Part shown: positions 1-12,000 of the stretch, one piece after another
Layout: each line of letters starts with the position of its first letter
How positions within the stretch are numbered: the first letter of the stretch is position 1
Origin: Pseudoalteromonas sp. XMcav2-N
GTDB taxonomy: Bacteria; Pseudomonadota; Gammaproteobacteria; Enterobacterales; Alteromonadaceae
Assembly (NCBI RefSeq): GCF_024124545.1
Contig: NZ_JAMXSF010000020.1
Coordinates: forward strand, 1-64,000
DNA: 64,000 nucleotides
Direction: 5' to 3'
Position numbers and translations under genes: made by a program
The notes under the pieces: model-generated
Database searches by the model: none
What the model was told of the DNA's origin: nothing
The model's input: only the letters and a program-made list of their open reading frames with translations

Positions 1-3000
1 GGTCCTCAATGGGATAGGTATCCTGTAAGGTATCCAGCACAGACTGAGAGACGTCAGCCAGCGGGAAATCGGAAGGAGTCAAACGACCAACGCCAGGCGT
101 CGTGCAATGCCCCACCAACTGTACCAGACTCGCCTCAAAAGCCTGCATCAATGCTGCCATTGAATCATCCGCATACTCTGCCTGTGCATAGTGCAGGTCA
201 AACCTCAGCTGCCCGCCCTGTACTGCACCATTGAGTGTCATACCATGACTGGCCGGGCGCAGTGGGCTTATCAGCTCACCACTACTTTCTTGCGCTATGC
301 TGAAGTAACGGTCACTGTCCAGCACCTGGTCAAACTGACCAAGATAGTTAAACATCAGTGGCGCAGCCTGCCCGGTTCCGGACAGGGCTCCGCTGTGGGT
401 CAGCAGGCCGTAGCCAATGCCGTTATCCGGAATGCCCCGGTAATGCTCCTTCACAGCACAAATAATGTCACTGAAACTGGACGAAGGGGCTGACAATACC
501 AACGGATAAACACTGGTAAACCAGCCGACTGTCTGACTCAGGTCAACCTCATCGCTAAGCGCTTCACGGCCATGCCCTTCCAGATCCAGGCGCAGCTGTG
601 TAACCCCTCCCCATTGCCGAACTGCATGCATCAGTGCACTTAATAACAATTCGTTTATCTGTGTCCGGTAAGCCTGGTTACTGTCCTGCAGCAAAGCCTG
701 CGTATGCGTGCTGCTCAAACATAAAGTCGCATGGCCTCGTGCCAGGGGTCCCGCTTCACGGACACCATCTTGCGTCAAGGCGTCTACCTCGGTATCCAGC
801 GTATTTTGCCAGTATGCCCGTTGCGCCTGACATGCGTCACTCTGGGTATACGTTTCAAGTACCGTCCCGTAACGCTGGTAAGACATGGTTTTCGCTGCCA
901 GAGACAAAGGCTGTGCAGCCTCTAGCTGATGACACAGCGTATCCAAATCTTCCAGCAGCACGCGCCATGAGACACCGTCAACCAGAAGGTGATGCAGCGT
1001 CAGCAACAGGCGCCCGCTCTGCTGCTGACCATCGAAGTAGCCCATTTTAATCAGCGGACCTGACAGCGACAGACTGCGCTGAATGTCAGTGCAACGGGCT
1101 TCAAACACCTCAGGGGTGTCAGAGCTCAGCGATGCCACTTCGACATACTCAGACCACTTCATTGTTGTCAAAGGCTGATATCGTCCTGTCCAGGCGCCGT
1201 CGGCGGATTGCTCGAAGCGTAAACGTAGCACATCATGGCGCTCACATAGCGCAACCAGCAGAGGCTCAAGCCAGCTGGCTTTAAACCCGACAGGCACCTG
1301 TAATAAGACCGCCTGATTATAGTGATGTAGCTCAGTTTCATCGCTGAAGAAGTGGGTCTGAATAGGTAGCAGTGGCTGCTCTCCTGTGATCTCTTCTTGT
1401 TCATGCTCAATCAAAGTACGGGTTCGTAGCTGCCCCTGCAAAGCACGGATGGTCTGATATTCAAACAGGTTCTTAACACTAAAGTGTAATCCCTGCTGAG
1501 CTGCCCGTGACACTGCCTGGATAGATAAAATGGAATCCCCGCCAAGCTCAAAGAAGTTGTCAGTAACACTGAGTTGTTCGACTGGTACTGCCAGTAGTTC
1601 GGACCAGATCTCAACCAGTATCTGTTCTTGCTCTGTGCTGGCGGCGACATAATCATCACTGCTGGTGAACTGGGGTTCAGGTAATGCCCGTTTATCAATT
1701 TTACCATTCACGGTCAGTGGCCATGTATGCACCTGGATGAAACGTGAGGGGATCATATGGGCTGGTAGCTTGGTATGCAGCTGCTGTTTTATGTGTTCTT
1801 TCAATTGCAGCCATGCGGTTTCAAAAGCTGGTGTATTTGCCAACTCTCGCCCTGATCCTGGCTCATCCTGGCATGTGGCACCCCAACTTAACGCGCTACT
1901 CACTATCTCTGGGCGCTTATTTATCAGCAATTGCAGGTTTCGTGGGTCGCCAGATAGGTCTGGGATCAACTGACAACGATAACCCAGACCAGCGCATTGT
2001 GCAGCAATCGCCATGTAAGCTTCATCCTCAGGTACCTGCCACAGAGCATTAAGATAATCACCCACTCTGGCATTTACATTTTCGGCCACTACACTTGCCA
2101 GCGCCTGAGGACAAGTGAGATGAGATAAACGTCTGTTTGGTACATCGGTGATTAGTACCAAATCATGCTGACTGATTACTGACAGAGTATCGGCAAAGAG
2201 ATTTGCTTCACTTGATGCGATGTCGGACCAACTCAACGTATCCATATTTGCGATATGCCGTTGTGTATTTTCTTGTTTATTGATTTGCAATACAACGTCA
2301 TATCGGTAGCGACTCATTTCGTTATCATATGTACTTGCTTTAATATTTATTTCTACATCGGCAATACATGAATACTGAGCACAAAGCTGATAAAAATAGC
2401 GCGGTGAAATGTGCAATTCATTATCACTCGCAACGGCGTCTGTTACATCATCCAAAAGACTTTTGAGAGTCTGATCTTCGCATGCACGACGGCCCAATAC
2501 ATCAAGGTGGAAATAATCCAGCAGGTCGTAATTCAGAACATCACCAATAATCACTTGTCCCTGTTGCTCTATCAGCTCGATGGCCTGCGCCAGCACCGTA
2601 TTTAAATAGGGTAATGAAGGAAAGTACTGCGCCACTGAGTTAATGATCACAGTATCAGGCCTGTACCCGTTCGCATGAGAAAAATCGGCAGCTTCAGCCT
2701 GATGTACCGCAACCTTATTCATCTTCTGTTGCGCAATATAACTTTGTAATCGCTGCACCGTCGCAGTGGAAATATCTACGCCACGATATTGCTCACATAC
2801 ATCAAGCAGTCTAAATAATAATAACCCGGTACCGCACCCGACTTCATAGACGCGTTTAGGGTTATACTGTGAAATCAGTGCTATCGTGTCATCTAACCAG
2901 GCCGACATTTCTTGCTCTGGGATAGCTTTGTTAGTAAAGCTGCAATTCCAACCGGTAAAATCACAATTGAGACTACCACCAGTAACCTCATAATGAGCAT

Positions 3001-6000
3001 CAAATATAGTGCTCCAGGTTTCAACCGCTTTTGAACCCGGCTCACTTATCGGATCTTGCTGAGCCTTCGCGGCTTGAATGTAAGCAACCAAATCAGTGCT
3101 TTTATCTGTTTTAACGTAACCTGTTACCAAGGACTGAGCAACCCCCGGAGATTGGTTTATTACTTCCTCTATCTCGCCGGGCTCAATCCGAAAACCGCGT
3201 ATTTTGATCTGCTCGTCATCGCGTCCCATATAGGCCAGCTCGCCTGCCTCTGTCCAGCGGACCAAATCACCGCTTTTGTATAACCGCTCTCCTGCTTTAA
3301 ATGGGTGCGCAATAAATCGTGATTCTGTCAGTGCAACCTGATTCTGATAGCCTCGCGCTACCTGAGGCCCGCCAATATACAGCTCGCCAACACTGCCTTT
3401 CGGAACCAACCTTAATTGGCGATCCAGTACATAAACCTGCATATTCACCAGGGGCCGCCCAATCAGTACTTGCCCCTGATACCCCGGGTCACCCTGATAT
3501 AAATACTGAGTACAGCCTACCGTTGTTTCTGTGGGCCCGTACTCGTTGAACAGTTCACTCGATGCATTGTATGACATCAGGGTCTTCGCGGCATCGCTAC
3601 TCAGTGCTTCTCCCCCTACCACAAAGCAATGCGAGACCTCTCCCTGAGCGTCAACTTCTGCCCCTTCATACAAGCTGTTCACAGCGGTAATGTGCGCAGG
3701 GGTCAGTTTGTACATCCATCCCCGGTCAGCATCTTTAATATGCTCACTCAGCCCCTGTAATAGCCCATCTTCAGCCATCAGGTAAACGGCCTTACCACAT
3801 ACCAGCGGGCTGTAGAGACTGGTCACCGTCGCATCAAAGCTCAGCGATGAACTCACCACCGCGCCAACCCGCCCGGGTAAATACTGTGACTCAGCGTAAG
3901 CAACATAGTGACTCAGCTGTTGATGCTCTATCATCACGCCTTTAGGCTGCCCCGTAGAGCCTGAGGTATAAATCACATACGCCAGCTGGTGTGGTTGAAT
4001 TGACACGCTAACCGCTGCATCAGACACACTGCTGTCCTGTGCCACCTTCTGCACCGCAACCCGGGTGATATCCAATTCACCCAGCGCATCCTGTCCCGCA
4101 TCGTCCGAGACTATGCAGCATGCCTCACTGTCTTGCACCATATACTGCAACCGCTCTGCCGGGTATCCCGGGTCCAGTGGCACATAGCCACCCCCCGCTT
4201 TCAGGATCCCCAGCAGTCCGACTATCATATCAACACCGCGACGACAGCACAGTCCTACCCGCGACTCCGCACCCACACCCTGCTCCTCTCGCAGATAGTG
4301 TGCCAAGCGGTTTGACCGGGTATCCAGTGCCTCATAACTCAGTTGCTCATCGCCACAGATCACCGCCACAGCCTCTGGCGTCTGCGCCACTTGTTCGGCA
4401 AAGCGCTCAACCACAGATAATCCAGCCTGAGTGTGATATTCAGATATCGCAGACGTCGCCGCTGTATATAGCTGTTTTTGCTCACTGTCCGATATCATAG
4501 GAACGTCTTGCAGCTTAACGTCATGGTTCACAAGCAGAAACTCAATAGCAGCTTTAAAACTTGCCATGAGCGTGCTCATTCTCTCATGCTGGAACAACGC
4601 CGTGCTGTAAATTAAATCAGCTTTTATCTGTGTTTCTGAAGCGAATACCTCGAACGTTAAATCGAATTTTGCAACAGGCTGTTCCGGGTGACACTGTGTA
4701 AAGCGTAAGTTCTCAATTTCTGTTCCAGAGGACTGGTTGTTGTTCATACTAAACAATATCTGGATCAGGGGGGTAATTGCGTTACTTCTCGGCGGGTTTA
4801 ATAAGTCTACCAAATGGTCAAAGGGCACAACCTGATGTGCCTGAGCTTGCAAGTTATTCTCTTTGACCTGCTCTAGAAATTCTGAAAATGTCTGTGACTC
4901 CCGGCAATCATGTCTAAGAACAAGGGTATTTACAAAAAAGCCAACGACGTCTTGTAGATCACTCACGGTCCGATTCGCAACCGAAGTCCCCATTACCACA
5001 TCGGAGTTTTGGCTATAGTGCGCTAAAACCGCAGAAAACACGGCATTCAAGTACATAAAACTGCTTACGCCGTGCGCAAGACAGGCAGCTTCAAGACGCT
5101 GGGCAACATGCTCTCCGAGTTCAATGCTTACTTGCCGACCCGCAAACGATTGCTGCGGTGGCCGGGTATAATCCAAAGGCAGACTATGTGAATGAGGTAG
5201 CTCATTCAGGTGCGACAACCAATAATCCGTATGCTTTGTGTAAGCCTGGCTCTCAAGTAAACGACGTTGCCAGACAGCAAAATCACGATATTGAATTGGT
5301 AAAGATTGCTCAGGACACGTCCCACTCAGTAGCGTCAAAGCTTTATAGTTTTCTATAAACTCATTAACCAGCAAACCCGTAGACCAACCATCTGAGGCAA
5401 TATGATGGACCGTAATGATCAACACCCCTTCCTCTTGAGACAATTCCAGATATCGGGCTCTAAGTACCAGGCCATTCGTTAAATCAAATGAACTGGCTGC
5501 ATCGGCATCAATTTCTGCTTGTATATATTGTTGCCGGTCCCTACTCGGGGTATGCGTCAGACTTTTATGGTCTATATTCAGCCACACATCACTGAGTATG
5601 CGTTGCCGTGCCCCTTGTTCAGTATCAAAATAGATTGTTCTTAGAATTGAGTGTTTTTTGACAATCGCATTTAATGCCCGCTCTGCTGCAAGCACATCAA
5701 AGTTTCCATGCACACGAAGTGCAGTCTGCATATTATAATGGGCACTTCCGTCTGCAATACGATGTAAAAACCACAGCCTTTGCTGTGGATATGACAGGGG
5801 AAAGCTATCAACAGAGGCATTCTCTTGCGCAATACTTAGTAGTGAGGCACTTGGTTCATCTGGATGCTGTTCACGCAACAGCCAATCCAAAATAGCCTGT
5901 TTATGTGCTTTTATCTCAATAAGCAGCGATGCATCTAACTCTAGATCATAGTTTAAAGTGAGCTGGCCATCTTCTTCAGCAAACACAATTCCGTTATCAG

Positions 6001-6031
6001 CACAAACCTGTAACAGGGCTTCCAGTGTCAT
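1..6031 (-). CDS. NRPS, C-A(Asn)-nMT-PCP-E-C..., 3' end outside window
   Basis: About 2010 codons are visible and the frame is open to base 1. Order: N-terminal docking helix region resembling TubC (about 1-55); C domain (HHIASDG); A domain with A3 motif near residue 687; S-adenosylmethionine-dependent N-methyltransferase inserted after A8 (EVGCGTG near 1064); PCP (GGDSI, Ser near 1500); epimerization domain (HHLLVDGVSW near 1680); start of another C domain (TYPIED) at the edge. The pocket residues read D-A-T-K-V-G-E-V-G-K, close to the known Asn code DLTKLGEVGK, so the module should add N-methyl-D-Asn. ATG at 6031 overlaps the previous gene's stop as ATGA, with AAGG 7 nt upstream. The domain calls are secure; the substrate is a by-eye prediction. 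Confidence 0.93.
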   Translation of the reverse strand, partial: MTLEALLQVCADNGIVFAEEDGQLTLNYDLELDASLLIEIKAHKQAILDWLLREQHPDEPSASLLSIAQENASVDSFPLSYPQQRLWFLHRIADGSAHYNMQTALRVHGNFDVLAAERALNAIVKKHSILRTIYFDTEQGARQRILSDVWLNIDHKSLTHTPSRDRQQYIQAEIDADAASSFDLTNGLVLRARYLELSQEEGVLIITVHHIASDGWSTGLLVNEFIENYKALTLLSGTCPEQSLPIQYRDFAVWQRRLLESQAYTKHTDYWLSHLNELPHSHSLPLDYTRPPQQSFAGRQVSIELGEHVAQRLEAACLAHGVSSFMYLNAVFSAVLAHYSQNSDVVMGTSVANRTVSDLQDVVGFFVNTLVLRHDCRESQTFSEFLEQVKENNLQAQAHQVVPFDHLVDLLNPPRSNAITPLIQILFSMNNNQSSGTEIENLRFTQCHPEQPVAKFDLTFEVFASETQIKADLIYSTALFQHERMSTLMASFKAAIEFLLVNHDVKLQDVPMISDSEQKQLYTAATSAISEYHTQAGLSVVERFAEQVAQTPEAVAVICGDEQLSYEALDTRSNRLAHYLREEQGVGAESRVGLCCRRGVDMIVGLLGILKAGGGYVPLDPGYPAERLQYMVQDSEACCIVSDDAGQDALGELDITRVAVQKVAQDSSVSDAAVSVSIQPHQLAYVIYTSGSTGQPKGVMIEHQQLSHYVAYAESQYLPGRVGAVVSSSLSFDATVTSLYSPLVCGKAVYLMAEDGLLQGLSEHIKDADRGWMYKLTPAHITAVNSLYEGAEVDAQGEVSHCFVVGGEALSSDAAKTLMSYNASSELFNEYGPTETTVGCTQYLYQGDPGYQGQVLIGRPLVNMQVYVLDRQLRLVPKGSVGELYIGGPQVARGYQNQVALTESRFIAHPFKAGERLYKSGDLVRWTEAGELAYMGRDDEQIKIRGFRIEPGEIEEVINQSPGVAQSLVTGYVKTDKSTDLVAYIQAAKAQQDPISEPGSKAVETWSTIFDAHYEVTGGSLNCDFTGWNCSFTNKAIPEQEMSAWLDDTIALISQYNPKRVYEVGCGTGLLLFRLLDVCEQYRGVDISTATVQRLQSYIAQQKMNKVAVHQAEAADFSHANGYRPDTVIINSVAQYFPSLPYLNTVLAQAIELIEQQGQVIIGDVLNYDLLDYFHLDVLGRRACEDQTLKSLLDDVTDAVASDNELHISPRYFYQLCAQYSCIADVEINIKASTYDNEMSRYRYDVVLQINKQENTQRHIANMDTLSWSDIASSEANLFADTLSVISQHDLVLITDVPNRRLSHLTCPQALASVVAENVNARVGDYLNALWQVPEDEAYMAIAAQCAGLGYRCQLIPDLSGDPRNLQLLINKRPEIVSSALSWGATCQDEPGSGRELANTPAFETAWLQLKEHIKQQLHTKLPAHMIPSRFIQVHTWPLTVNGKIDKRALPEPQFTSSDDYVAASTEQEQILVEIWSELLAVPVEQLSVTDNFFELGGDSILSIQAVSRAAQQGLHFSVKNLFEYQTIRALQGQLRTRTLIEHEQEEITGEQPLLPIQTHFFSDETELHHYNQAVLLQVPVGFKASWLEPLLVALCERHDVLRLRFEQSADGAWTGRYQPLTTMKWSEYVEVASLSSDTPEVFEARCTDIQRSLSLSGPLIKMGYFDGQQQSGRLLLTLHHLLVDGVSWRVLLEDLDTLCHQLEAAQPLSLAAKTMSYQRYGTVLETYTQSDACQAQRAYWQNTLDTEVDALTQDGVREAGPLARGHATLCLSSTHTQALLQDSNQAYRTQINELLLSALMHAVRQWGGVTQLRLDLEGHGREALSDEVDLSQTVGWFTSVYPLVLSAPSSSFSDIICAVKEHYRGIPDNGIGYGLLTHSGALSGTGQAAPLMFNYLGQFDQVLDSDRYFSIAQESSGELISPLRPASHGMTLNGAVQGGQLRFDLHYAQAEYADDSMAALMQAFEASLVQLVGHCTTPGVGRLTPSDFPLADVSQSVLDTLQDTYPIED

Positions 6032-9000
6032 AATACAACCTTATTTTTTTTCTTGTCCGTCGACTGAGTCAATTTTCTACGTAACTTTTTCTCATGGGGC
6101 TGATGCTGGTCTATTTTTTCCGCCATTTCAGACAACGTGGGAGAGCTGAATATATCTCTTACCGTCAGCGAAACGCCCCACTGGGTATGAATATCAGCAA
6201 TAATTTTAACTGACATCAAAGAGTGACCACCGAGCTCGAAGAAATGTGCAGTTTTACCCAACTGTTTTACTTCCAGGCCCAAGTGTTTGGCCCAAATCTG
6301 TGCCAGACCATTCTCAAACTCTCCTTCAGGCGCTTCATAGTGCTGTGCATCAATGTTTACTTCACCGGTTACAAGCGCTTTTCTGTCTATCTTTCCACTG
6401 CTGGTCAGGGGCATTGCGTCCACGACATGTATGTGGCTGGGTATCATATAAGCAGGTAAACTTTGCTTCAGGTGCTGTTTAATACTACCAGCATCCAGCT
6501 GTGGATTATTCAGAACGACAGTGGCTGCCAGAATACCTTGTTTTTCATCAAATAACCAACTTGCAGCTTTAGCGATACCAGAAATACTTCTGAGCTGATG
6601 GTCAATTTCATCAAGCTCGACACGTACTCCCCTGATCTTAACTTGGTTGTCTACCCTGCCAAGGAAAGTCAATTCACCGTCACCAGATAAGCAAACCAGA
6701 TCACCGCTCATAAAGTAGGTCTCTGTCAATCCAGCCAGTTGGACAAAGCGCTCCTGCGTCAACTGTGGCTTTGCGAAATAACCCGACGCCAGATTAAGAC
6801 CGCTAATTGCCAGTTCGCCGGGAAACCCTGGCGGCATGATACGTCGGTACTTGTCGATCACAATAACCTGATTGTTACTGATTGGTACACCTATTACATG
6901 TGCCGGATCTTGTTTACTGGCAATGATCTTGTAGGTCACATCTCCTGCGACTTCAGATGAGCCGTACAGATTGAGTAACACGGCCGGGATTTGCGATTCC
7001 AGATATCGCGCTTTAACGTCATCACCCAGGACTTCTCCGGATACAGTCACCATAGTTAGCGTGCTGAGTAGCTTAGCCACGTCAGGAAGCGACAGCAGGG
7101 CCTGAAGTAATGAGGGAACCAATACTATACGTGTCGCTTTTTGTCGGTAAATTATGTTGGCCATCAGATCAGCAGAGCGCATCGCATCGGGATTACACAA
7201 GTAGGTTGGGACACCTTGCAGTAATCCCCCCAACAACTCCCAGATGGCATCAACAAACGACAAGTTTGTTTTGCCAAACATCAGCTCTTGAGGTCCAAAT
7301 GGGAAACGCTGCCACATCCAGAAAAAACGATTTAAAATGGCGCCATGAGAGCCTATCACACCTTTAGGTTTCCCTGTGGAACCTGAGGTGTAAATCAGAT
7401 AGGCCGTGTCATCCAGCTCAGAGATAACAGGCTGAACCTGTGCCTTTTCAGCTTCGAGCACGTACTTTCTACGAGTCTTTACGGCCTCACAGTCCAACAC
7501 GAGCAACTGACACTGCTCCAGTTCAAATTGCTCAGCAAACTCTGTCGTCGTTATCAGTAGAGCACTCTCACTATCTGAGGCGATCCAGCGTTTTCTTTCT
7601 GATGGTAAGTGTGCATCAATGGCCACAAACCTGGCCCCCACAGTAAGCACTGCTAACATAGCCTCAACCGCATATATGCTGTTGAGCAAGCCTACCCCCA
7701 CAGACTGCCCGGGCTTTACACCATAGTCCTGTAAGACCACAGCCAGTGTATTCACCCGCTCTTGCAGATCTTGGTAGCTAAGAGTTTCCCGCTCATCAAT
7801 CAGCGCAATTGCTTGTGGCGTTTTTCTCACCTGCTCAAAAAACAACTGTTCGATCCGTTGTTCATTGCCCCAAATCTGTCGCTCTGCCTGCCCCAGTGCC
7901 CTTACTGCCTTATTTTGCTCTTGGCTTAGTAAATCCAAATCACACAAACGCGTACACTTATCGTTAAGCACCTGAGTCAAGATGTTTACCATGACACCAT
8001 TTATGGAGCCTATTAGCTGGTTATCATACAAAGCTGGGTCAAAGCTGTAATGTAGGGCTATCTGCGCCTTATCAACAATCGACAGACACAGCTCATATTT
8101 GCCAGCAGCGGGGTCTTGCTCCTCCAGCATAGTCAATGGATGACCTGCCAGGTCCAGTTTATCAACACCATCTAACGCCAGCATGTTCACCATTATCTGA
8201 AACACCGGAGAGTATTCCTGTGTCCGATCAGGCGCAACAGACTCAATTAAGCGTTCAAAAGGCAATTCGGCGTGTGCCAGAGAGTCTAGTTGCTGCGCTT
8301 TGTTCTGATGTAACAACTGCTCAAAGGTCATATCCCCATTAAACTGAGTTCGCAGCGCCATCATATTGACAAACAGACCAATTAAGTTGGTTAGCTCACT
8401 CTGTTCTCGTCCGGCAACCGGAGTACCTAACACAACATCCTGAGTTCTCCCTAAAAACGCCACTGTCAGAGCAAACACACTTTGCAATAGTATGAACAAC
8501 GAAACAGACTCTGTATGGCAAAATTTTCTGATTAACCCACTGTCAGCGCAGCTGAACACATGTTCAAAGACCTGGGGAGCGCGGGTAGTATTGCCCTCTT
8601 GGCGGTTTGCTGGCAAACCATGAACCGCAGGCGCACCGGCTAAAAGAGTCTGCCAGTAGGTTAAATCTGATGCCAGCCTTTGCTCATCAAACTGACGAGA
8701 CTGCCAGTGTGCATAATCGACATATTGAATGGATAAAGGTGCCAGTGCCGGTTGTTGTGCAGCATAAAGCGCTTCATACATCGCTATAAAATCTTTAAGC
8801 AGTACACCCATAGACCAGCCATCTGCAATGATATGGTGCAGTGCGACGATCAAGTAGCTTTCCTGTTCTCCTTGCATAAGCGCAACCTGAAACAGAGAGT
8901 CACTCGATAGATCGTAACGGCGCTCACCACGGCGGCGCATTTCCTGCTCAACCACAAGAGCGTTGCCTGCCTGATCATCCGCCGGGAGAGTAATAACATC

Positions 9001-12000
9001 TACTTTGATATCAGTCGGGTCATTCAGGCGAGTGTAGATCTGATAGTCGGACTGTACAAACCGACTATTTAATACTTCATGACGATATTGCAATGCCTCA
9101 ACCACTTTTTCTATCAGATCCGGCTCCAACCTGAGCGAACTTTTAAATCCTGACACCATATTAAAAGCGCTGCTACTTTGCAGTTTATCCATGAACCACA
9201 ATCGTTGTTGAGCAAAGGAAACTGGCATCAGAGCCTGCCGTTTCACTGGTCGCAATTCATTCTCTCGCATGCTTTGCGCCATTCCAGTTAAATGCTCAGC
9301 AAGTGCACCCAGCTTGGGGTATTCAAAAATATCCTTAATTTGTAGAGCCTGATAGCCAGATTTTCGCAATGACATGACCATCTTTGCAGCCAGTAAAGAG
9401 TGGCCTCCCAGCTCAAAAAAGTCCGATTCCAGGCCAAGCGGTGAGTCAGCAGTAGTCAGCACCTCCTTCCATAACTCAGCAAGCTGCTGTTGATGTGCAC
9501 AGCTCAAAGGTGTCAGGCTAGGTTGTGCTATCGCGTCTAATGGTAGCGCTAATAAGGCATTGATATCGACTTTTCCATGTTTGCTCAGTGGCAGCTCCTC
9601 AATGTGCTGATATTGAGACGGTATCATGTAGCCAGGTAACGTTTTTTGTAACATCGCAGGGATTTCTGCTTCCAGTTGCTTGTCACAGCCAGGCTCTGAC
9701 ACATAAAAACAGACCAGATTAGCCTGCTCACTGCCGGCATTTCTCACGACAACCTGACTGTCAAGGACACCTGGTAGCGCGTTTATCTGTAGTTTGATTT
9801 CCTGTAACTCAATTCTCAAGCCTCGCAATTTTACCTGCTCATCATTACGACCCAGATAGACTAAATAACCTTCAGCATGCCAATATGCCAAATCACCTGT
9901 TTTATACAAGCGCTTAGGCATACCGCTATCGTAAGGCTGCAACACAAATTTTTCATTCGTCAGCTGCTCATTACCTATATACCCTTGGGCAAGTGGCACG
10001 CCACCGATATACAACTCTCCAACAGCCCAGGGAGGTAATTGCAATCCGTCCTGATCTAATACGACAAGGCGACAGTTGGCAATTGGCTTACCAATCGGTA
10101 CTGGTTGTGTGTCATGATCCGGCAAACAGTCATGGTAACTGACGTCGATAGCGGCTTCAGTAGGGCCATATAAATTGTGTAAAGGTATCTGAGTATGTTG
10201 ATACCACTTTGCGACCAATTCAGGAGACAAAGCTTCACCACTGCAAAAAACTCGGCTAAGCGTTTTAAGCGCACCTGGATCTGCTGCATCCATGAACAAA
10301 TGCAGCATAGATGGTACAAAATGCAGTAGCGTAATTCCCTCATTTTCAATTGTCTGCGCGAGCTTATCGGGATCATTGTGGATGTCGGGCAGGGCAACAT
10401 GCAAAGTACCGCCAAAGCACAATGGCCAGATGAACTCCCATACAGAGACGTCGAAACTATAAGGGGTTTTCTGTAGTACCTTGTCACATGCACTAAGAGG
10501 ATAGTGCTGCTGCATCCAGGTAATTCGATTTGCCAACGCCCGATGACAATTCACAACGCCTTTAGGAGTGCCGGTCGTGCCTGAAGTAAAAATGACATAG
10601 GCTTGATCATCGCCAGAAATGTTTGGTTTGCACGACGCAACATCAGGCGAAGCTCGCAACACAGTGAGGTCAATACAGAACCATTCAATGCCTCCAATGG
10701 ACTCATCGTGCACGTCTTCGCAAGTGATACATAATGCAGTGTTACTGAGTTCAATCATTTGCTCAACACGTGCTTCAGGCAAGCTTACATCTATAGGTAA
10801 CCAGGCTGCGCCGGCTTTCATCACTGCCCAGATTGCAACTACCATTTCCAGACTTCGCGGCAGACGCAGGGCTACCACAGAGCCCTGTTTAACCCCTTTA
10901 GTCATGAGCTGCTGCGCAAGTATATTCGTCAGCCTTTCAAACTCAGTATAAGACAGCGTTATATTTCCAAAACACACGGCCGGAGCTTGAGGTGATTGTT
11001 GCAGCTGCCGGGCAAATAGCTCTGTGACCGTATGTTCATATAAACTTGCATCACTTTGCCCCTGCGATAACACTGAAAGCGTGCGTTGCTGCGCGTCACT
11101 CAACAAGGATATACCCGATAGTGGTTGAGATGGGCGGTCTAATGCCTGTGTCATCAAGGTCAAAAATGCGTCTTTAAAGCTTTCAATGTTTTTCCGGGCA
11201 AACAAGCTTGCCTTGTACTCAAAACGGCATAATAGCTCAGCATCTGATTCTTCAATATTCAACACCAAGTCTTGTTCCTGCCCCAATCTTGAAGACTTTA
11301 CAGCGCTGCAACTTTGATTATCTAACGCGATATCAGGCTCTTCTACCCGCGGATTGATATTGAGCATGATCTGAAAAAGGGGGGGCAGATGCTTATTTCT
11401 CGACGGATTCAGTTTTTCGACCAGCAGCTCAAATGGAACATCCTGATGCTCCAGCGCCGCAAGGTTGACAGCTCTGACATGTCGCATACATTGATCGAAG
11501 TTCCATGCGGGATCACAATGTGTACGTAATACCAGGTTGTTCACAAACAAGCCTACGATGCCCTGTAATTCCATGTGATTTCGATTATTCACCGCTGTTC
11601 CAATAACTACATCCGTCTGATTGGAAAAGCGTCCAATCGTTGCAGCAAACACAGTATGAATAAAGTGGAACAATGAACTCTGTGACTCTTTACAATATTG
11701 CTTTATACGTTTCAGTGTTGCCGTATCGATGATGGTGTCCAGAACATCAGCGCGATTGTCGACGACGGTGTGCCTCGGTCGCTGTAAAGGCAAACTATGA
11801 CTCGCTGGGGCGTTGTCGAGTTGCGTGAGCCAATATGCCAGTTTTGGGTCTTCCGCTGCGCTTTCCCGACTTTGCCGTTGCCAGCAAGCATAATCTGGGT
11901 AGTCAATTCGTTGGGGGGTATCTGTGATACCTTGTTGGCTGTGATAAAGATTCAGAAATTCACTCAGCAAAAGGCTTCTCGACCAGCCATCACATGCAAT

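Noticed and set aside
634..1050. Plus-strand frames opposite the NRPS genes, here and throughout 1-39700
   Set aside because: They are shadows of well-supported minus-strand domains and show no family motifs.
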